The translations under genes were made by a program, and so were the position numbers. DNA of 64,000 nucleotides, taken from NCBI RefSeq assembly GCF_000720765.1, contig NZ_JODC01000010.1, positions 124,001-188,000 of the forward strand. The letters run 5' to 3'. The notes under the pieces were generated by a model that did no database searches, was not told where the DNA came from, and saw only the letters and a list, made by a program, of their open reading frames with translations. Origin of the DNA: Streptomyces sp. NRRL S-646 (GTDB lineage Bacteria; Actinomycetota; Actinomycetes; Streptomycetales; Streptomycetaceae). Of this stretch, positions 24,494 through 31,395 are shown in pieces; the first letter of the stretch is position 1; each line of letters begins with the position of its first letter.

Positions 24494-24988
24494 GTGACCG
24501 CCCCGCCCGAGGCCAGTCCCCTGCGACGCCATCGCCCCTTCGTCCTGCTCTGCGCGGAACAGACGGCAGGCTCCGTCGGCCGCCAGATCACCGCGCTCGC
24601 CCTGACCCTGCTCGCCGTGACGGTCCTGGACGCCGGGCCGGTCGCCGCCTCCGTGATCCTCGCGCTGACCTATCTGCCCGGCGCGGTACTGAGCCCCGTC
24701 GCCGGAATGCTGGTCGACCGCGTACGCCTGCGCCGTCTGCTGGTCCTGGCCACCTCCCTCCAGCAATTGATCGCGCCGGCCGGGATACAGGGCCGCGTCG
24801 CGGGCTTCAACCAGGCGGCGCTCCTGGCGACGGTGCCGGTCGGCGCGCTGGGCGGCGGGGCGCTGGCGGCGGCGCTGGGGAACGTACCGGTGCCGGTCGC
24901 GGCAGCGGCGATCGCGCTGGCATCCGGTGCGACGCTGTGGGCGCCGGTGCGAGTGCGGGAGCACCCGCTACCCGACCAGGCGCAGTGA
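24494..24988 (+). pseudogene. MFS transporter with large internal deletion
   Basis: The 164-residue frame starts as an MFS antiporter: residues 12-90 include LLCAEQTAGSVGRQITALAL, two membrane helices and the signature loop GMLVDRVRLRRLL between helices 2 and 3. Near residue 93 it jumps (QQLIAPAGIQGRVAGFNQAA) into what is normally the start of a late helix (helix 10 or so) and ends after two more helices. Intact family members have about 400 residues and 12 helices, so roughly 240 residues are missing without loss of frame. Transport is impossible in this form. The last 21 bases overlap the convergent NAD-kinase-like gene. Confidence 0.7.
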
Positions 24989-25870
24989 CGTCCCCGCCAC
25001 GCCCACCCGCACCGACTGCCCCCACGTCAGCTGCAGCGCGTCCCCCTCCATCCCGTCCCCGAAGGCGATCAGCCGCTCGGACTCGACGGTGAGAGTGAGA
25101 CGGGCCGAGGCCGCGAGCTCGCCTGCGACCAGCGATGTCCCGGTGGCCGGTGACGGCCACGCCTCCCGTACGAACCACAGCAGCCGGTCGTCGGTCGGGC
25201 GGGGCAGCGACAGGGCGGTCAGGGCGGCGCCCCGCTCCTGCCACACCGACCGGATCCATCCGGTCGCGCCGGTCCCCGTCCCCACCAGCACCCCGGACGA
25301 AGCCTGGGCCTCGACGACACCCCCGTCGCCCTCGAGGCCCAGGCGGTACCTGGCCGTCTGATGTCCGGCGGCGCCCAGGTAGATCTCGTTGAGCGCGACG
25401 ATCCGCTGTGTGTCGTCGGCGACGGCCTCGACCATGGTGAGTTCGTCCACGGCGCTCGTGCGGACCGCCGGGAGCAGCGCCGCCGCGTCCCCGGGCCGGT
25501 GCCGCACCAGGACGCCCGGGTTGCGCCCGGGGTCCGTGTCGATGCCCACCACCGGCTGCCCCGCGAGGTACTTGGCGACATTCGCCACCAGCCCGTCCTG
25601 CCCGACGACCACCACGACGTCCTCCGGTGCGAACAGGAAGCGGTCCAAGTCACCCCGTTCGACCAATGTCTGACGCCAGGTCAGCGGAATCGCGGAGGTC
25701 ACCTCGGCGAGCGCACGCCGGGTGCGGCGGTGCCGCTCGGCGACCTCCGCGATGTCCCGGCCCCTGGAGGAGAGGAAGAAGGCGGCCTGCCCGTGCGTAC
25801 CGTGGTGGGCCACCAGTTCCTCGTACTCCGTGGTGCGATGGACGAGGACGACCCGCGGGGCGAGGCTCAC
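24968..25870 (-). CDS. NAD-kinase-like protein
   Basis: 300 residues from GTG 25870, overlapping the upstream stop (GTGA). The fold markers of NAD kinase are visible: VVVVVGQDGLVANVAKYL (residues ~84-101, replacing the family GGDG with GQDG), VVGIDTDPGRNPGVL, NEIYLGAAGHQTARY (the NE motif) and SSGVLVGTGTGATGW (the Gly/Thr-rich loop that binds substrate). It may phosphorylate NAD using ATP or act on a related nucleotide or lipid. The GQDG change could alter donor use. It is the last gene of a coupled three-gene operon with an SPFH protein. Confidence 0.7.
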   Translation of the reverse strand: MSLAPRVVLVHRTTEYEELVAHHGTHGQAAFFLSSRGRDIAEVAERHRRTRRALAEVTSAIPLTWRQTLVERGDLDRFLFAPEDVVVVVGQDGLVANVAKYLAGQPVVGIDTDPGRNPGVLVRHRPGDAAALLPAVRTSAVDELTMVEAVADDTQRIVALNEIYLGAAGHQTARYRLGLEGDGGVVEAQASSGVLVGTGTGATGWIRSVWQERGAALTALSLPRPTDDRLLWFVREAWPSPATGTSLVAGELAASARLTLTVESERLIAFGDGMEGDALQLTWGQSVRVGVAGTSLRLVG

Positions 25871-26205
25871 GCGGCGCGCTCCGCGAAGAGGACGGACCGG
25901 GCGAGCGCCCCCGTCAGTACGAAGACGGACAGCGGCTGCCCGGCACTCGGTCCCGCGCCGCGGAGCTCGGCCGGGCCGGCGGACGGCAGGCCGACCTCCC
26001 TCGCTCCGGGGAGTCCGGTCTGTCGGGCTGCCGCGTGCGCGCTCGCTCTCTGTTGGCGGGGCGGGCGAGCGGCTGTCGTCGGTGCGAGGGGGGACGGCGG
26101 TTGCTTGGCGTTGGGGCTGGTGCTGCGGAGTTCGGCCGGGCGGGCCGATGGCAGGCCGATCGCCTTCGTGTCGGGGAGTCCGGTCTGGCCGGATTCCGCC
26201 TTCAT
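25867..26205 (-). CDS. Repeat-containing small protein coupled on both sides
   Basis: 112 residues from ATG 26205. The start overlaps the stop of the SPFH gene (ATGA) and the stop overlaps the start of the NAD-kinase-like gene (GTGA), so ribosomes must read through it. The product has two imperfect repeats of about 32 residues (QTGLPDTKAIGLPSARPAEL and QTGLPGAREVGLPSAGPAEL), 55 residues apart, rich in Pro, Ala and Gly. It ends in SVFVLTGALARSVLFAERAA, which is the part most likely to be a conserved core, perhaps a short membrane or binding helix. No family recognised. The repeat region looks like a recent expansion within the gene. Confidence 0.5.
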   Translation of the reverse strand: MKAESGQTGLPDTKAIGLPSARPAELRSTSPNAKQPPSPLAPTTAARPPRQQRASAHAAARQTGLPGAREVGLPSAGPAELRGAGPSAGQPLSVFVLTGALARSVLFAERAA

Positions 26206-27338
26206 GCCCGCTCCTGCACGCCCAGCTTGGCCAACAACCCCGTCAGCACGTCCGGCGAGATGGTCACGCTGTCGATGTTCGGGAGGTTCTCCGCCAGCCG
26301 GGTTCCGGCGAGGGCGTGCAGGGTCGCCACGTCCACCTCTGCATGCACCCGCAGCCAGGCCGCCTGCGTCTGAGCCCGCGCGTCCCCCACCTCACGTGCC
26401 CCTTCGGCCTCCGCCCGCGCGAGCCGGACGGACCGAGCCGCCTCGGCATCGGCCATCCGCACCGTCCGCGCCGCCTCCGCCTCCGCCAGCCGCTCGGTAC
26501 GCCGCGCCTCGGCGTCCGAGAGCTGCACGGACCGCGTGGCCTCCGCCTCCGCCAGCTTCACCGTCCGCGCGGCCTCCGCCTCGGCCCGTACCGCATCCGC
26601 CGCCGCGTGCTCCTCGGCCTCCCGCCGGGCGTTCGTACCGCGCTGCTCGACCAACTGCTCCTCGCGGCGGGCGAGTTCGATCTGGCTGGCCAGCTCGTTC
26701 TCGGCGATCGCCCGCTCCCGCTCGACGGCCACGGCCCGCCGCTCGTACGTCGCCCGGTCGGCCTCCTGCTGGATCTGCTCGCGGGCCGGTGTGCGCAGGG
26801 CCCGCTCCACCTCCGGCTCGGGACGCAGCGCGACCACACGGACGGCGACCACCTCGATGCCGGTCGCAGGCAGCCGCGGCTCGGCGCCGAGCCCCGCCGC
26901 GACCCGCTCCCGCACCGCCGCCACGCCGTCGACCAGCGCCGAGGACAGTGACGTACGGGCAAGGACATCCAGCGCATGCTGCTGTGCCGTCTCCGTCAGC
27001 AGCGTGCCCAGCTGTTCCAGCGGGGCACCCCGCCACACCCCCGTGTCCGGGTCGACGGAGAAGTCCAGCCGGGCCGCGGCGAGCCCCGGGTCGCTGATCC
27101 GGTACGTCACGGTCGCCTGCACCGCCACGTCCTGGAAGTCGGACGTACGGGCATGGAAGGTCATCGCCAACTCCCGGTCGTCGACCGGCACTTCGGAGAG
27201 CGCCGCGGTCAGCGCACGGAACCAGAAGCTGAGCCCCGGGCCGTCGTGCAGCAGCTTCCCGGCGCGGTGGTGCCGGATGTGCGCCGTCGGTGCCCCGCGC
27301 AGATGGCGCCAGCCCAGACGCCGTGTGATGTCGGCCAT
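26202..27338 (-). CDS. SPFH/band-7 domain protein (stomatin-like)
   Basis: 378 residues from ATG 27338 with GAGGGGG upstream. Residues ~15-190 form an SPFH/band-7 domain ([80 protein letters not shown]). Residues ~195-330 are an Ala/Glu/Arg coiled coil with repeated AEAxR units. A short globular tail follows ([19 protein letters not shown]). No clear transmembrane anchor is present at the N-terminus. SPFH proteins assemble into large rings or membrane microdomain scaffolds. It heads the operon with the repeat protein and the NAD-kinase-like protein, whose function may depend on the scaffold. Confidence 0.85.
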   Translation of the reverse strand: MADITRRLGWRHLRGAPTAHIRHHRAGKLLHDGPGLSFWFRALTAALSEVPVDDRELAMTFHARTSDFQDVAVQATVTYRISDPGLAAARLDFSVDPDTGVWRGAPLEQLGTLLTETAQQHALDVLARTSLSSALVDGVAAVRERVAAGLGAEPRLPATGIEVVAVRVVALRPEPEVERALRTPAREQIQQEADRATYERRAVAVERERAIAENELASQIELARREEQLVEQRGTNARREAEEHAAADAVRAEAEAARTVKLAEAEATRSVQLSDAEARRTERLAEAEAARTVRMADAEAARSVRLARAEAEGAREVGDARAQTQAAWLRVHAEVDVATLHALAGTRLAENLPNIDSVTISPDVLTGLLAKLGVQERA

Positions 27339-27363
27339 CGAACCCCCTCGGTTCTCGTCCGTT

Positions 27364-27393
27364 CGACGATAATCGTCGCGACCCTTTATCGTC
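27364..27393. promoter_or_regulatory. Palindrome plus half site upstream of the SPFH operon
   Basis: CGACGAT-A-ATCGTCG (27364-27378) is a perfect 15-bp palindrome 26 bases upstream of the SPFH start codon. A further copy of the half site, TTATCGTC, lies at 27386-27393. The spacing to the gene suggests an operator over the promoter. The regulator is not known from sequence. Confidence 0.55.
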
Positions 27394-27475
27394 AAGAGGA
27401 CGAAAACAAGAAGGCGAAGAAACCGCCGACCGGCGGGTCAAGAGGCCCCCCGATGGTCAGGATGGAGGCATGGGA

Positions 27476-28693
27476 ATGCATGTCGACTCCGAGGCCGGGC
27501 GGCTGCGCCGCGTCATACTCCACCGGCCGGATCTCGAGCTCAAAAGGCTCACCCCCAGCAACAAGGACGCCCTCCTCTTCGACGACGTGCTCTGGGTCCG
27601 CCGGGCCCGCGCCGAGCACGACGGCTTCGCCGACGTCCTGCGTGACCGCGGGGTCGCCGTCCACCTCTTCGGCGACCTGCTCACCGAGGCCCTGGAGATC
27701 CCGGCGGCCAGAACGCTCGTCCTGGACCGGGTCTTCGACGAAAAGGAGTACGGCGTCCTCGCCACCGACCACCTCAGAGCCGCCTTCGAGACCCTCCCCG
27801 CACAGGAGCTGGCCGAGGCACTGGTCGGCGGCATGACCAAACGCGAGTTCCTGGACGCCCACGCGGAGCCCACCTCCGTGCGCTTCCATGTCATGGACCT
27901 CGACGACTTCCTCCTCGCGCCGCTCCCCAATCACCTCTTCACCCGCGACACCTCCGCCTGGATCTACGACGGCGTCTGTGTCAACGCCATGCGCTGGCCG
28001 GCCCGGCAGCGCGAAACGGTCCACTTCGAGGCGATCTACCGCCACCACCCCCTCTTCCGTGACGAAACGTTCCGCGTCTGGTCCGAGGGCCAGGCCGACT
28101 ACCCGTCCACCATCGAGGGCGGAGACGTCCTCGTCATCGGCAACGGCGCAGTCCTGATCGGCATGAGCGAGCGGACCACCCCGCAGGCGGTGGAGATGCT
28201 GGCGCACAAGCTGTTCGAGGCGGGCTCCGCGCAGACGATCGTGGCCCTCGACATGCCGAAGCGGCGCGCCTTCATGCATCTCGACACCGTGATGACGATG
28301 GTCGACGGCGACACCTTCACCCAGTACGCGGGCCTCGGCATGCTCCGCTCGTACACGATCGAGCCGGGGGCCGGCGACAAGGAACTCAAGGTCACCGACC
28401 ACCCGCCGGAGCACATGCACCGCGCGATCGCCGCCGCCCTCGGCCTGAGCGAGATCCGGGTCCTGACCGCCACCCAGGACGTGCACGCCGCCGAGCGCGA
28501 GCAGTGGGACGACGGCTGTAACGTCCTCGCCGTCGAGCCGGGCGTCGTCGTCGCCTACGAACGCAACGTCACCACCAACACGCATCTGCGCAAGCAGGGC
28601 ATCGAGGTCATCGAGATCCCCGGCAGCGAACTGGGCCGGGGCAGGGGCGGCCCGCGCTGTATGAGCTGTCCGGTCGAACGGGATGCCGTATAG
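27476..28693 (+). CDS. arcA: Arginine deiminase
   Basis: 405 residues. It hydrolyses arginine to citrulline and ammonia in the cytoplasm, the first step of the arginine deiminase route. Family motifs are all present: FTRDTSAWI, the EGGD aspartate site ([12 protein letters not shown]), HLDTVMTM, and the catalytic cysteine near the C-terminus in [14 protein letters not shown] start at the ATG at 27476 because GGAGG then lies seven bases upstream; the ATG at 27470 would have only one base between. Next downstream is ornithine carbamoyltransferase, which fits citrulline cleavage. No carbamate kinase or arginine/ornithine antiporter gene is in the window. Confidence 0.93.
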   Translation: MHVDSEAGRLRRVILHRPDLELKRLTPSNKDALLFDDVLWVRRARAEHDGFADVLRDRGVAVHLFGDLLTEALEIPAARTLVLDRVFDEKEYGVLATDHLRAAFETLPAQELAEALVGGMTKREFLDAHAEPTSVRFHVMDLDDFLLAPLPNHLFTRDTSAWIYDGVCVNAMRWPARQRETVHFEAIYRHHPLFRDETFRVWSEGQADYPSTIEGGDVLVIGNGAVLIGMSERTTPQAVEMLAHKLFEAGSAQTIVALDMPKRRAFMHLDTVMTMVDGDTFTQYAGLGMLRSYTIEPGAGDKELKVTDHPPEHMHRAIAAALGLSEIRVLTATQDVHAAEREQWDDGCNVLAVEPGVVVAYERNVTTNTHLRKQGIEVIEIPGSELGRGRGGPRCMSCPVERDAV

Positions 28694-28740
28694 GAGCCGT
28701 ATAGAAATGCAATTCATCGTATAGACTTCCAGCGGTATAC
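28688..28740. promoter_or_regulatory. GTATAG repeats and ARG-box-like site before ornithine carbamoyltransferase
   Basis: The 72-base gap holds GTATAG at 28688, 28699 and 28719 and GTATAC at 28735. On the minus strand TGAAT-TGCA-TTTCT (complement of 28705-28718) matches the arginine repressor half-site pattern TGAAT-N4-ATTCA at 8 of 10 positions. The region is strikingly AT-rich for this genome. ArgR/AhrC binding is a reasonable guess. Confidence 0.45.
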
Positions 28741-28765
28741 GTCCCCGCATTCCTGGAGCGCCCCC

Positions 28766-29773
28766 ATGGCGACAGTCCCGACCGCCCTCGCCGGCCGCCA
28801 CTTCCTCAAGGAGCTCGACTTCTCCCAGCAGGAGTTCCTCGGCCTGATCGAGCTGGCCGCCGAGCTGAAGGCCGCCAAGAAGGCCGGGACCGAGACCCAG
28901 TACCTGCGGGGCCGGAACATCGCGCTGATCTTCGAGAAGACCTCGACGCGCACGCGCTGCGCGTTCGAGGTCGCCGCCTCCGACCAGGGTGCCTCGACGA
29001 CGTACCTCGACCCCGCGGGCTCCCAGATCGGGCACAAGGAGTCAGTGAAGGACACCGCGCGGGTGCTGGGGCGGATGTACGACGCGATCGAGTATCGCGG
29101 GCACGGTCAGGGTGTCGTCGAGGAGCTGGCCGCATACGCCGGCGTTCCCGTCTACAACGGCCTCACCGACGAGTGGCACCCCACCCAGATGCTCGCCGAC
29201 GTGCTCACCATGACCGAGCACAGCGACAAGCCGCTCAGCGAGATGGTCTTCGCCTACCTCGGCGACTCCCGCTACAACATGGGCAACTCGTACCTGGTGA
29301 CGGGCGCCCTGCTCGGCATGGACGTCCGTATCGTCGCGCCGCGGGTGCTGTGGCCGGACGAGACGATCGTCGAGTTGGCCCAGCAGCTCGCCGCCGCCTC
29401 CGGCGGCCAGGTCACTCTCACCGAGGACGTGAAGGAGGGCGTGCGCGGCGCCGACTTCGTCGCCACCGACGTCTGGGTGTCGATGGGGGAGCCCAAGGAG
29501 GTCTGGGACGAGCGCATAGCGCTGCTCGGCCCCTATGCCGTGACCATGGACGTGCTGCGCGCCACCGGCAACCCCGACGTGAAGTTCATGCACTGTCTGC
29601 CGGCCTTCCACGACCTCGGCACGCGCGTCGGCCGCGAGGTCCACGAGCGGCACGGTCTGACGGAGCTGGAGGTCACCGACGAGGTGTTCGAGTCGGAGCA
29701 CTCCGTGGTCTTCGACGAGGCCGAGAACCGTATGCACACCATCAAGGCGGTCCTGGTCGCGACCCTGGCGTGA
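28766..29773 (+). CDS. argF: Ornithine carbamoyltransferase
   Basis: 335 residues, ATG 28766 with TGGAG upstream. It joins ornithine and carbamoyl phosphate to give citrulline, or runs in reverse in the arginine deiminase route. The carbamoyl-phosphate loop STRTRCAFE (~residues 57-65), the [13 protein letters not shown] segment, [11 protein letters not shown] and HCLPAFHD with the catalytic cysteine are present. Length matches the trimeric family. It lies directly after arginine deiminase, so it may serve as the catabolic enzyme (arcB). The AT-rich site upstream suggests separate control. Confidence 0.93.
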   Translation: MATVPTALAGRHFLKELDFSQQEFLGLIELAAELKAAKKAGTETQYLRGRNIALIFEKTSTRTRCAFEVAASDQGASTTYLDPAGSQIGHKESVKDTARVLGRMYDAIEYRGHGQGVVEELAAYAGVPVYNGLTDEWHPTQMLADVLTMTEHSDKPLSEMVFAYLGDSRYNMGNSYLVTGALLGMDVRIVAPRVLWPDETIVELAQQLAAASGGQVTLTEDVKEGVRGADFVATDVWVSMGEPKEVWDERIALLGPYAVTMDVLRATGNPDVKFMHCLPAFHDLGTRVGREVHERHGLTELEVTDEVFESEHSVVFDEAENRMHTIKAVLVATLA

Positions 29774-29788
29774 CGCCAGGCACCGTAC

Positions 29789-30244
29789 TCAGGCGGAACG
29801 CCGCTGCTGGGGCACCACCGGCAGACGGAACCACACGGCCTTGCCGGACGCTGTCGGCCGGTGACCGCAGGACGAACTGAGCGCGCGGATCAGCAGCAGC
29901 CCGCGCCCGTGCTCCTGCCAGGGGTCGGGCGGCTGAGCACCCGGGCAGGTGAGATCGAAGGGCGGCATCGGGTCGGGGTCGTGCACCTCGACCTGGCAGC
30001 CGCTCGGCAGCAGCTCCACCACGAGCTCTATCGGGGAGTCACCGACGGTGTGCTCCACGGCGTTCGCGACCAGCTCCGCCGTGAGCAGTTCTGCGGTGCC
30101 GCAGTCGGCCCCGTGCTCCAGCTCGGCCAGCGCCGTGCGCACGAGAGCACGGGCCACGGGCACGGCCGCGGCGGAGTGCGGCAGCGCGATGCGCCAGGAG
30201 GCGGCGGAGGCAGAGGGGCGGTCGTACAAGGCGGGTCCGTTCAT
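29789..30244 (-). CDS. Anti-sigma-type histidine-kinase-like ATPase (RsbW family)
   Basis: 151 residues with an HATPase_c fold of the kind common in Streptomyces. The N box is TAELVANAVEHT (Asn in the helix), the G1 box is VEVHDPDPMPPF, and the G2 region is WQEHGRGLLLIRALSSSCG. There is no sensor or phosphoacceptor domain, so it is a stand-alone anti-sigma-factor or switch-protein kinase rather than a two-component kinase. Its partner sigma factor is not in view. It is convergent with ornithine carbamoyltransferase, with 15 bases between. The 323-base gap to the next gene holds the catabolic-cluster operator. Confidence 0.8.
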   Translation of the reverse strand: MNGPALYDRPSASAASWRIALPHSAAAVPVARALVRTALAELEHGADCGTAELLTAELVANAVEHTVGDSPIELVVELLPSGCQVEVHDPDPMPPFDLTCPGAQPPDPWQEHGRGLLLIRALSSSCGHRPTASGKAVWFRLPVVPQQRRSA

Positions 30245-30470
30245 GAGCAGGCTGTCCTGCTTTCAACTTTTACGAATGGTACGGCGCCGCCCGACGTCAC
30301 GCCCGACGGGCACCGTGCGGGACCTTCGGCCCCGCTGACGGGCGGCTTACCCGTAGCAACGGCTTGCCTCGCAGCGCCGCTCCCACCGTTGCCTCCCTGT
30401 CGACGAGCCGTGACGAAAGTGACCGCGCCGGGTCGGATCCGCGGTGATGTCCGCACTCCACCGAAGGAGT

Positions 30471-30512
30471 TCTATCGCGCCGTCGTGACGACAGTCACGG
30501 ATGGGTGATAGC
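30471..30512. promoter_or_regulatory. Operator/promoter motif of the aromatic cluster, copy A
   Basis: Contains CTATCG (30471-30476), GTGACGACAGTCAC (30485-30498, arms GTGAC/GTCAC) and GTGATAGC (30505-30512). The same arrangement occurs at 36352-36390 before the acyl-CoA dehydrogenase. It lies 56 bases upstream of the enoyl-CoA hydratase start and is a good candidate binding site for the cluster's PaaX-type regulator (33806). The rest of the 30245-30567 gap shows only a loose GCAACGG/CCGTTGC pair. Confidence 0.6.
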
Positions 30513-30567
30513 TTCGAAGGGTAGAGCTCAGTGAGGCAGCGCCCGCCCCCCGAGGAGGCCGCACGTC

Positions 30568-31395
30568 ATGAGTCCCTTCACCGGCTCCGCCGCCCGCACC
30601 TCCGACTGGCGGCATCTGCGCGTGGAGCACGCCGACGGGGTCGCCACGGTCACCCTCGCCCGCCCCGAGAAACTCAACGCGCTCACCTTCGGCGCCTACG
30701 CCGACCTGCGCGACCTGCTCGCCGAGCTCTCCCGCGAGCGGTCCGTACGGGCCCTGGTGCTGGCCGGCGAGGGCCGCGGCTTCTGCTCGGGCGGCGACGT
30801 CGACGAGATCATCGGCGCGACCCTGTCCATGGACACCGCCCAGCTCCTCGACTTCAACCGGATGACCGGCCAGACCGTGCGGGCGATACGGGAGTGCCCG
30901 TTCCCGGTGATCGCGGCGGTGCACGGGGTGGCGGCGGGTGCGGGGGCGGTCCTCGCCCTGGCGGCGGATTTCCGGGTCGCGGACCCGACGGCTCGCTTCG
31001 CGTTCCTGTTCACCCGGGTCGGGTTGTCCGGCGGCGACATGGGTGCGGCCTATCTGCTGCCCAGGGTCGTCGGCCTGGGCCACGCCACCCGCCTCCTGAT
31101 GCTCGGCGAACCGGTCCGCGCCCCCGAGGCGGAGCGCATCGGCCTGATCAGCGAAGTGACGGACGAGGGCGGGGCGGACGAAGCCGCGCAGGAGCTCGCC
31201 CGCCGCCTGGCCGACGGCCCGGCCCTGGCGTACGCACAGACGAAGGCGCTACTGACGGCCGAGCTGGACATGCCGCTGGCGGCCGCCGTGGAACTCGACG
31301 CCTCCACCCAGGCCCTCCTGATGAACGGCGAGGACTACGCAGAGTTCCACGCGTCGTTCAAGGAAAAGCGCCCTCCCAAATGGAGGGGACGATGA
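30568..31395 (+). CDS. Enoyl-CoA hydratase/isomerase (crotonase family)
   Basis: 275 residues, ATG 30568 with GAGGAGG upstream. Crotonase motifs: LARPEKLNALTFGAYADL, the oxyanion-hole segments GEGRGFCSGGDVDEI and AAVHGVAAGAGAVLALAADF, and the substrate-pocket block FAFLFTRVGLSGGDMGAAYLL. It probably hydrates or hydrolyses an alicyclic CoA thioester formed after ring reduction in this cluster. Its stop overlaps the next start (ATGA), so it is coupled with the flavoprotein that follows. Confidence 0.9.
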   Translation: MSPFTGSAARTSDWRHLRVEHADGVATVTLARPEKLNALTFGAYADLRDLLAELSRERSVRALVLAGEGRGFCSGGDVDEIIGATLSMDTAQLLDFNRMTGQTVRAIRECPFPVIAAVHGVAAGAGAVLALAADFRVADPTARFAFLFTRVGLSGGDMGAAYLLPRVVGLGHATRLLMLGEPVRAPEAERIGLISEVTDEGGADEAAQELARRLADGPALAYAQTKALLTAELDMPLAAAVELDASTQALLMNGEDYAEFHASFKEKRPPKWRGR

